Positions 55,442 through 64,000 of a DNA stretch of 64,000 nucleotides are shown in pieces. Position 1 is the first letter of the stretch, and each line of letters opens with the position of its first letter. A program made the translations under genes and the position numbers. Source of the stretch: Uloborus plumipes (Eukaryota; Arthropoda; Arachnida; Araneae; Uloboridae); NCBI GenBank assembly GCA_038373865.1, contig JAXGGA010002881.1:1-64000 (forward strand), in the 5' to 3' direction. The notes under the pieces are model-generated. The model was not told the origin of the DNA. It did not search any database and worked only from the letters and a program-made list of their open reading frames with translations.

Positions 55442-57322
55442 CCCAACCCCCAACTGTAGCATTGCCTACACTTAATAAGGAGATATGTCAGACGCAATAA
55501 AACAGAAATGAAATATTGTGAGACTGTTCACCAATTCTGACGAATTGTTTTAGCAAAATCTGCCGAATAAAAACATTCTTTTAGAGACCACAGTAACCTC
55601 CTATTGGTGCACCCCTGACTCCCTAAATTTTAAAGAGCTCACTCATATATTATATAAGATTGCTGCTCCAGCTGAAATTACTAGAAAATTTTTTTCTTTA
55701 AATTCATAGACTGAACCCAAACATGGTGCAAGTGAAGCTGTGCGTCGCTCTCACCAAAATAACTACAATGCAAAATTATGCTCTTCAAATTTGAAGAGCT
55801 AACAGTTATTATGGGAGAGAGAGCAGAGGCAGATCTAGCTTTTAGTTTTTGTGGGGGTCATTATCGGAAAGATGAGTACGATGTCCAATTTTCGGGGTCT
55901 AATTGGTAGCGTGTGACGAATTTTTCGAAATTAAGAACCCAAATGTAACTTTAGCTAACACAGGGGCCGCCGCTTATATGAATTACGTTTGTTCTAAACA
56001 GTTTTGATTTAATAAAGCAGCAGATTCAATAAATGGACTGATTCAATAAAGCTGACTGATTCAATTTTGTTAGGTTTTTAGAAATTTGATTCATTAAAGC
56101 GGCTGATTTAATGAACCACTGACTCAATTAACCGGCTCACACCACATTTGATTCCTTAAGGGAGTCGTGATTCCACGACCCCCTCCTCTATACCCGTGCC
56201 TGAGAGAAAGTACTGATGTGCCACTCTAGCTAAAATTACTAGAAAATTATGGTCCTGAAATTTATAAAGTTCACCCGTTCATATGGTTAGAGCTGTGTCG
56301 CTCAGTCTAAATTGCTACAAAACTGTGTTAAAGACCGATTCCATATTGTGAGGGAATACTGCTCAGCATTCATTCAGTAAAATGTTGAAGTTCTCCTTCA
56401 ACAAGATATAACAAGGAACTTGGGGTTTTTAGCACCCTGCTCTCTTCGCTCGCCAACCTCGGTTCCCAGCCTGATCATTCGAAGTTTTCCTTATCATTTT
56501 TATTGCCGTTATCATCATTATTCTTTACATACGACTGCAGTGGAAGCAGGGGCGTTCCGAACTAAATTTTTTAGGAGGGGGAAAATTATCAATTTTACCG
56601 AATGAAGTTTCAATTTTACCGAATGATAAAATACAATCATACACACATGTCGTACATGTATAATATTTAGTGAGAAAAAACCAGGCATATTTTTTAAAAA
56701 ATTCTAAAAACTAAAAAGAACAAATAATCTCAATGTTGCAATAATCTTCAAATTGCCGAATCGTCAGCAAAATGTGTCAGGTACGGAAATTATTGGGAGG
56801 TCACAGTGAACTCCCGTGACCTCCCACCGGGGCGCTCCTGGGTGGAAGATATTCAAGTGTCGTAGAAGGTCATTTATTTGTAACCAGCTTACCTAAGAAA
56901 ACAAAAAGCAACGGAAACAGCACCCAAAAATATTTTTAACAACAGCCCACTCAAAACTATTATTACATGACGAAATAATGGTAACTGCGTGATACTTTCT
57001 TCTAACTCTTAAACACATCGGTTAACGTCCTTAATCGCTTCACGCGATGAAAGTAGTAAACAGGTGGTTTATCAGAGGAACAAGTCAATGAGAATCACTA
57101 GAAAGTGATGTTGAACGTGACCTTCTACCCCAGACGATTCAGCCCTCGAACCTGACCCAGTTTTAGATTCGGTCTCATGGGAAAGCTGTTTATTTTCATC
57201 GCTAACTTATTGCTTGGAAATAAATCAGGCTCTAATTGTAAATGAAGGGACATTAATTTGTTTGAGATTTATTTAGATCATTTAGTACGTGAAACAGATT
57301 GGCTGGGGAGGTTTGCTACTAT
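55442..57322. other. Spacer with dispersed-repeat fragments
   Basis: A GGGGGTCATTATCGGAAAG repeat related to 26304-26493 spans about 55830-56185. Words GATTCAATAAAGC(A/G)GCTGATT recur near 56015-56110. No gene recognised. Confidence 0.4.
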
Positions 57323-57964
57323 GAGGCTTTGAAAAAAGCAGGGGTTTTTTGAAAAAGCCCAACCCACCCGGGTTTTTGATGAAAACCCCGGACTTTTTCT
57401 GTTTTTTTCAAGAATACTTTTAATATGATTCTCTATTTACTCATTGTGTACCAAACTACTGACTGCTTGCTACTTTTATTTCACATAGAATCAGAGAAAC
57501 AATGAAGAGAGGTCACTGTGACCTCCTAAAAAAAATCTTAGTTTGCAAATTTGTAAAAAAGCCTTTTTTAAATTGAAATTGATATTGGATTGAGTTTATA
57601 GATTGAACTAATTGTTGCTTATTTTGATCTTCTAAGTATTCGAAAAAAAAAATAAGTGTGAAATTCATGTGCAGCTTTATTTCTAATACTTAAGTTGTTC
57701 AAAACGGAAGAAGGCAAGTTCTGGACCAGGTATTGACCAAGACTAAATATTAAAACAAGCTGAATATTGTAACTAAATTGAGCAATTCAAATTTCTAGAC
57801 TTGATATTGATCAAAATATTTAGTTTATTTCTAAAATAAATGTTTTCGACATGCAGTAATTTTGAAAAAACCCACTTTACTGGCATAGTGGGTTTTTTCA
57901 AGTGGGCCTACCCGAAAAAAACCAGGTGGGTTTTTTCGGGCTGGGCCCACTTTGGCGAATCCTG
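57323..57964. mobile_element. hAT-like element, GGGTTTTTTC type, copy 1
   Basis: Target duplication GCTACTAT / GCTACTGT (57315-57322, 57965-57972). Subterminal GAAAAAACCC/GGGTTTTTTC words at both ends. Diverged relative of 59664-60334; no transposase. Confidence 0.7.
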
Positions 57965-58047
57965 GCTACTGTGCTAAATACTATGCTAGAATTAAAGAAA
58001 AAAATAATTCATTTTTGAAGGTTTTATTCAACGTGCTCTGTCATGGT

Positions 58048-58320
58048 TTTTGTTGTTGTCTTGTGCCAGCTAGGCTGGCAATTTGGGAGGCGTTGCTTCA
58101 CTTTTCCAGCTGTACTGACATTAGGTGTGAAATTCCACCTATACAGTACACACATGCCATAAAGACCTGTTGATAAGGTAGGCAACCATTCACAGCAAGA
58201 CATTCACACAAAGAAAGGACAAGGACAGGACAGCAAAAGTACATTCATGCCCGAGCCGGGATTCGAATCCGGAACTACACAACCGAATCAAACTTCTCTG
58301 ACCACTAAACAAGATGGTCG
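58048..58320 (-). mobile_element. tRNA-derived SINE, copy 2, complete
   Basis: Flanked by a 15-bp target duplication G(T/C)GCTCTGTCATGGT (58033-58047, 58321-58335). On the minus strand: tRNA-like head with A-box-like TTTAGTGGTCAGAG and B box ATTCGAATCCC, body, and a short tail ACAAGACAACAACAAAA. Confidence 0.85.
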
Positions 58321-58335
58321 GCGCTCTGTCATGGT

Positions 58336-59429
58336 GTCAGGATTGCAAAACCTTTCTTTTCGGGATAGAAAATGAATCAATAAATGTGCATCACTGATCA
58401 TTCAATCAAAATTAAACTCGTTTGCAGTTCTCTAACCTTTGCATTCTCTTTACTTTGATTCAGTCAATAAATCTCTAACTTCCATTTTTTAATTTTAACT
58501 ATCGGATAGCGATTAACTTGATATCAAGCTTAATATCAATGTATGCCATTTTACATGAAAATCCTAAAACAAAACGCTCAAAGCTTCCCCGTTTTTTAAA
58601 AATAGTTAACACATATCCATTAATATACTACTACTTCTACTTTTGTGTGCCAAATGCTACAGTTTTTGACGAATTTCTGAAAATGAAATTGCGCTTAAGT
58701 GTTCAATCAAAATTCAATTCAAAAGTAAAAAAAGCCAAAAGGCAAGAATAATTTTGAATAGCAAAACACATTCTGTTTCTCCGAATGCTTTTTGCAGTCA
58801 AATACTTTCTTGATCATCTGATCGAGCAATCATGCGAAAAGAATGAAATTGGCGCTGCTCGCCAGGTATCGGTATTGTTTTGACATACTTTAATATTCCA
58901 TTCATTTCACTAATGTCCTACCTAACATCGTATTCATTTCCTAATGTTATGGACGACAGCACTAATGGCACTGTTATGAATGACCTGAGTGTTTCTAGAT
59001 TTCAGATGTGACATTTTTATTCACAAGTGGAAGTCCCTTTTGGACATTCGAATTCGTTTTCTGCTGATTCGGTCAACCGAACCGAATTCTTTCCGATCTA
59101 AATTGAGAAACGAATGCGAAAACGGGCAGTATCATCACTGATCAGCGTGAGGCAGTTTTTAGAGTGGATATACTATTCGCATACATTATTTGGAATTCCA
59201 ACGAGAATAGACAGTAATTTGGTATTTTTAGTGAACAATACAGCTTTTTATATGTATGAGGGAAGTTAGTTGCAGATATCGTTGCGTAAGACGACAATTG
59301 TTCCGTCTCCAGTGTCTTTAGAATAAAATGAAAATTTGTCGTAGGCAGGGTTTGGGAGGAATATGGCGACCGGAGGAATGGGACAGCTGCATTTACGCCG
59401 GAATAAATGAAAAATAATTTTTAGTTTGT
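58336..59429. other. Spacer without recognised gene
   Basis: Short open frames only, without recognisable domains. Confidence 0.4.
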
Positions 59430-59655
59430 TTGTTAGCGATCGCTCCTTCTTTGAGGGACTGACCCCCATTAAATTTTCAACACTGAAGTTCAAAAAAGGT
59501 ATTTTTAGACTATCTTTGATGCTATCAGAAGGGTGGTTAAGGGCTCTCCTCAAATACGTTTTACAATTGAAGTTTAAAACGTATAAAACCAAAATGTGTA
59601 GTAAGGATATATAATAAAATCAGCCCCTTGAAACATTTCTAGGTCGTCCGTGTTG
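59430..59655. repeat. MITE-like repeat, related to 10426-10681
   Basis: Contains GCGATCGCTCC near the left and CCCTTGAAACATTTCTAGGTC at the right, as in the other two copies, with TTCAAAAAAGG and ATCTTTGATG words inside. Confidence 0.5.
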
Positions 59656-59663
59656 TCCAGTAC

Positions 59664-60334
59664 CAGGGTTTGAAAAAACTTGGATTTTTTTTGAAAAAAC
59701 CCAGCCCGCCTGGGTTTTCGATCAAAAACCCGGGTTTTGGTGAAAAACCTGGGCTTTTTCCGAGTTTTTCCAAGAATTATTTTAATATCATTCTCTATTT
59801 GAACATTATACACCAACTTTTACATTTCATAGAATCAGGGGAGACCTGAAGAGAACTGTGACCTCATAAAAACACTTCTTCGTCAAATTTGGAAAAAGCA
59901 TTGTAATATTGAATTTTTTAAATTGATATTATATTCTAAATTAATACTGAATTGAATTTATAGACTGAAATAATTATTGCTTTTTTTTATCTTTTAAGTA
60001 TTAAGAAAACAAAAAAGTGAAATTCATGTGCAGTTTTAATTTTAATGCCTAATAAACTTTCAAGTAAGGATGATTCAATTTCTGGATCAGGTACAGACCA
60101 AGACTATATATTGTAACAAACTTAATAGTATAACTAATTGATTCATAGCAATTTCTAGGCTTAGTATGGATCAAAATATTCGTAATATTTAGTTTGTTTC
60201 TGAAATAAATGTTTCCAATATGCAATAGATTTTGAAAAAACCCTTTTACATACATAGTGAGTTTTTTCAAGTGGGCCTGTCCGAAAAAAAACCGGGTGGA
60301 ATTTTTCTGACTGGACCCGCTTTGGCCAACCCTG
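59664..60334. mobile_element. hAT-like element, GGGTTTTTTC type, copy 2
   Basis: Ends CAGGGTTTGAAAAAAC and TTTGGCCAACCCTG. The flanking 8-mers TCCAGTAC and CTCAGTAT are only partly alike. Same subterminal words as copy 1. Confidence 0.65.
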
Positions 60335-61960
60335 CTCAGTATATACGTAGGAGATTAGAAACGAGTTTGAGTCTAAAGCTTCTACAGGTATGGGATAGGG
60401 ATAAGCTAGAAATAAACTTTCATGTTTTATTTTAGCACAAATGCAGCCGTCTTATTCCTCCAACCTTCACATTCCTCCCTAAACACTTTTCATTCGAAAC
60501 TTTCATGGTTTGTGCAAAGTTGTGTTATGAGGCAGACAACACTAAAAACGGTTTTGATGCGAGTGAGCAACTGTTATTAACGATCCCAGAGAACAGCTCG
60601 GTTTTTTCTTGGAGGAACAATCACAAATCAGTTTGAAGAGACGAGCATTTTTCTTCGACAAAACAATTTAATTGTTTTTTTCAAGATAACATAGTTTTGA
60701 ATAATAAGTCCACTACGTTGTTTAGTTTCAAATTTTCTAGCAAATGTGCGAAACCTGCTTTATTTTACACAGTATCTGTAGTTTGATTCTAATTTTTTTT
60801 CTACTCCAAAAGAAAAAACTATTTTGATTTAGAACCAAGCGGATTTCCGCTTTGACAAAGTTAGGACTGTCGGTACCCCATCGTACCAATTAAAATTTAA
60901 ACTACTCTCCAAACTTCTGTCCACAAGCATATTTTACCCTCAATATGAAACGTTGACATCTAAATGAACGAGACTAACTTTGTCGTTCTCTACTTACTTA
61001 TAATTTGCAATGAAAAAAAATTGAAAGTGATTGAAAAGCAGTCAACCTATTTTTAGCTCTGTGTTTTAAAAAATTAGTGGCGACAGGAACAATTGATTAC
61101 TTTTCGTCTTAATAGTCAGTTTAATTACTTCTAAATATATTCTGCCTTCAATATAAAATGCTGCCAGCAAAATGGAGGGACAAACTACGTGCTTGAGAAA
61201 TAAGCTTGAAAAGATTTTTTGTTCGGCACGTCCTTATTGATTTCTACATACAAATATTAAAAGTGAGAGGAGGGCAGACAAGGTATTTTTAGCTCTCCGC
61301 TTTAAATACTTAGTTGCGACAGGAATATTGATAAGTTTTCATCTTTAGCTTTTATCAATTAAATCATTCGCGTTCGAATTTTAAAAAGCTCATTATGAAT
61401 TCCACTCAGCGAGACAATCATTTAATTACAGGCTATCGGGACGCCATTCATCCAATCAGGTGTTCCAGAACGAGAAAGTTTTTAAAAATAGCTGTCGCAC
61501 GAATTTTTGAAAAGGCTTGACAACATCCTGTGTGTAACATTTTCGAAGATCATTGCCCTTCGTAGAATAAGAGAGAAAGAACAACACCCTTCTGTGTAGC
61601 AGACGAGACGTTCTACTTGCACTATGCCGCAAAGAAGGGGACCAACCCAGTTTCGTTTTCTAATAATTTGTGAAGGTGACCCCTTTAGCGACAAGAAGGT
61701 AAATAAAAAGTGAACTGAATTCCCCCATCGCTAATGATGAATGGCGATCAGGGTGATGTCGCTGGAGCAAAAAATCGCATGGAAAGTTATAAGATGAAGT
61801 GATAAGAACAGGTTGGGGCGGTGTGGGGTTTAATAACGGGTATCAGATGACCTTAGCGGATGGATCTGGCACAGCCCGATTGCTTGCAGATGTTCAGGTG
61901 GGATATAAAACTGTACGCCACGGAAAAAAGGGGTGAAGGCGATGTAACACATTTATTTTT
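60335..61960. other. Spacer without recognised gene
   Basis: Nothing coding or clearly repetitive was recognised. Confidence 0.4.
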
Positions 61961-61962
61961 AT

Positions 61963-62650
61963 TGCTAAATTACGTCCGGAAAAACGTGGGTCTTTAAAAA
62001 TATCTTTATCATCGAAAGATAAAAAGATACTTTTAAAAAAATGGAGCAAATATATATTTTTAGTTGGTTCTCACGGTGGTCATAACTCGAATTGTGACAT
62101 TGAAATTTGAAAGAAGTGGTACAAAATGAATTTTTAGGTTTTGTGTTGCACAGTAAATTTAGGGAGTGTAAGATTAATTTGGGGGTGTAAAGTCAAATAT
62201 TATAGGTATGGTAATTGATGGTGTTCAGGCTCATCATTTGAAGATTTTCCAAAGGGTGAAAAACGATTGAATTTCATTAAAAAACAAAAAAAAAAAAACA
62301 CGCCCACTTATAAGTCGCGAGGGGGGACAATTGACCCCCCCCCCCTAAATGACGGCCGTAATAAAATGAATTTACTTTTTATGCTAAATTACGTTCGGAA
62401 AAACGTGGGTCTTTAAAAATATAAAAATATCTTTATTATCTTGTGAACGAGATACAGATATTTTTTGAAAAAAATACAGCAAAAATATACTTTTAGCTGG
62501 TTTCCACGGGAGAGGGATGGTCATGACTCGAACTGCGACATTGAAATTTGGAATGTGCTATTAAAGGAAATTTTAGGAGGTGTGTTGCTCAGTTAAATTT
62601 AAGGGGTGTAGGATTAATTTTGAGGATGTAAAGTCAAATTTTAAGAAACT
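61963..62650 (+). repeat. Tandem duplication, period about 418 bp
   Basis: TGCTAAATTACGT(C/T)CGGAAA ... GTGGGTCTTTAAAAATAT ... GCGACATTGAAATTTG ... GTGTAAAGTCAAAT recurs at 61963-62205 and 62381-62640. TAAAATGAATTTTCGTAAGG near 62822 may start a third partial unit. Confidence 0.75.
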
Positions 62651-62654
62651 GGTA

Positions 62655-62812
62655 ATTGAGTGGGTCAAGGGGGTCGATCCCCCCTGACTTTGATAAATCA
62701 ATGCATTAATATATAAGTAGGCGTAGATTTTACTGTTTTCCGATGAAATTGCATTGTATTTTTACCCTTGTCCCCCCCTCCTTCCCCAGCAAACTTGAAA
62801 TGACGGGCCTGG
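62655..62812 (-). repeat. GGGTCATTTCA dispersed repeat, copy 2
   Basis: On the minus strand: CCCGTCATTTCAAG, GGGGAAGGAGGGGGGGA, TTTCATCGGAAA, CCTACTTATA, then GGGGGGATCGACCCCC. Same order as 15733-15862. Confidence 0.5.
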
Positions 62813-63189
62813 AATGTTGTAGTAAAATGAATTTTCGTAAGGGTGTTGTAAGTCCAATTACAGGGGATGAAAAACTAGAGGAGAATCGTGAATTTAATTT
62901 TTAGGCCGGTTGTAATACATTTTCCTTTTTTTTCTATAATGGAAGGAAGGAATGTTATAAAGAGAAATATTTTAGCGTAAATGATGAGAAGCAATGCATA
63001 ATGTACCACAACTAATAACAAAACCAGAATTTGGACATAACCAAAATTTTCATTTTTTTCTGCTTTACGTCCAATTGTTTAGCTGTTGTTTGAGCCTTCA
63101 AAGGGTAATAGAAAAGAACTAATTCGAAATTTAGAATTTCGCTTTCGAGATGCAAATCACGGGGGTAGGTTAGAATTGTGTGTCAAGTT

Positions 63190-63274
63190 TCAGGGCCGTA
63201 GATGCTACGGAGGCTTCTAGCCGTCTGGTACAAACAAATACAGAAATATCGCCTTCTTTATACGTATATATAGA
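63190..63274 (-). mobile_element. Helitron 5' end (3' end not found)
   Basis: On the minus strand it begins TCTATATATACGTATAAAG at 63274 and continues GGCGATATTTCTGTATTTG, a Helitron-like start similar to that of the neighbour at 63275-63868. The body may run on to lower coordinates. Confidence 0.5.
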
Positions 63275-63868
63275 CTAGCAGTACCCTCGTGGCGATGCCC
63301 ATGCAATGAATGCAAAGGAAGTCAAATGAATAAATTTAAATTCACTCCAACCCTCTGAAGTAAAATTATTATATTCTTTAATTCAAATGTGCTCCACAAC
63401 CTTTTAAATTCTACTAAAAGTCTTGTTAAAGTTTAAAACAATTCGCCAAATAAATCAGAAAGATATTAAGGTACGTAATCGTACGCAGTTTCCATTGATC
63501 GTTGATGTTTTTCGACCATCAAATTTAAACCACTATGTAACTTCAAAGACGAAAGAGCAGTTTGTCTGGAAAATGGACCTAGTGTTTCAGTTTTGCGTAT
63601 AGAGTTAAGCATTGAAAATCGACTAAATTTGAGTCATTAATATATCCTGTTCTAATTAACGGAGAGAAACGTGCCAAGACTCTTCTTTTTCAGAAAAAAA
63701 AACACCCTTTCCAGCTATGTTTAATGTTAAAGTGTTGGGGAAAGTTTTTCCACATCAATTAGGCGAAATACACCAAAAATGAAACAAAATGAGTGCTGTG
63801 GGGGCTTCTAGCCACTGGTTACAAACACACAAACCGAGAAACAGAGGCCGTTATCTTTTATATATAGA
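63275..63868 (-). mobile_element. Helitron, non-autonomous, complete ends
   Basis: On the minus strand: TC at 63868 after A (TCTATATATAAAAGATAACG), and CTAG at 63278-63275 followed by T, preceded by GGGCATCGCCACGAGGGTAC. 594 bp, no coding. Confidence 0.75.
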
Positions 63869-64000
63869 TGATTCAACTATATGTTGTTGCAAATCAATTT
63901 TTAAAAAACTTTGCTTTTTACTGATTTTTTTTAGTGTTAGTTTCAAAGAGAGACAAATGGTCGGCCATTTCACAGAAAACCAGACATCTTGCCCCACACG

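Overview
The window is nuclear DNA of an animal, most likely an arthropod and plausibly an arachnid. The evidence is a multi-exon metazoan gene with GT-AG introns of up to about 7 kb, AT-rich sequence, animal-type Tc1/mariner, hAT-like, piggyBac-like and Helitron elements, a tRNA-derived SINE, and a secreted low-complexity gene whose signal peptide is interrupted by an intron. Lineage is inferred from style, not from a marker gene.

Three host-type loci are visible. (1) 6178-7808 (+) is an intronless locus encoding four tandem histone folds of the H2B type joined by Lys/Arg/Ser-rich linkers. It lies in two frames that meet at an ATGA overlap, and it ends in ATTAAA and an 18-A tract. (2) 17698-41480 (-) is a complete DNAJC3/P58IPK ER co-chaperone gene. 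Eleven coding exons join in frame to 487 residues: signal peptide, TPR array, J domain with HPD, and conserved C-terminus. A perfect ER stress response element (CCAAT-N9-CCACG) lies 271 bp upstream of the ATG. (3) 46490-49179 (-) is the large last exon of a secreted, Gln/His/Tyr-rich protein with 108-bp internal repeats. Its first exon is not securely located, and one frameshift sits in an A-run near its end.

Most of the rest is transposons. 1-2485: two Helitrons back to back. 2829-4046: a complete Tc1-type element with identical ITRs and an intact DD36E transposase. 8361-9930: a decayed Tc1 relative. 12261-13622: a long-TIR hAT-like element. The DNAJC3 introns hold nested insertions: a hAT-like element inside another at 26925-29690, Helitron inside Helitron at 31601-33900, and a palindromic element split by a hAT-like element that is itself split by a Helitron at 37293-40544. 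42243-42860: two MITEs in tandem. 44384-45857: a hAT-like element carrying a 651-bp near-perfect palindrome. 49409-50141: a MITE carrying a piggyBac-like MITE. 50-64 kb: SINEs, an inverted retroposon pair, a pair of hAT-like elements with GGGTTTTTTC repeats, a tandem duplication and a terminal Helitron pair.

A recurrent pattern is that several hAT-like elements share the terminus TAGGGATG(C/G)ACC and have 8-bp target duplications, yet carry quite different short subterminal repeats (GGATATCCGG, CCGATTAATCGG, TACTCGG). With the H2B-fold locus and the DNAJC3 promoter element, this is the most interesting content. No CRISPR array, rRNA or functional tRNA gene was found.
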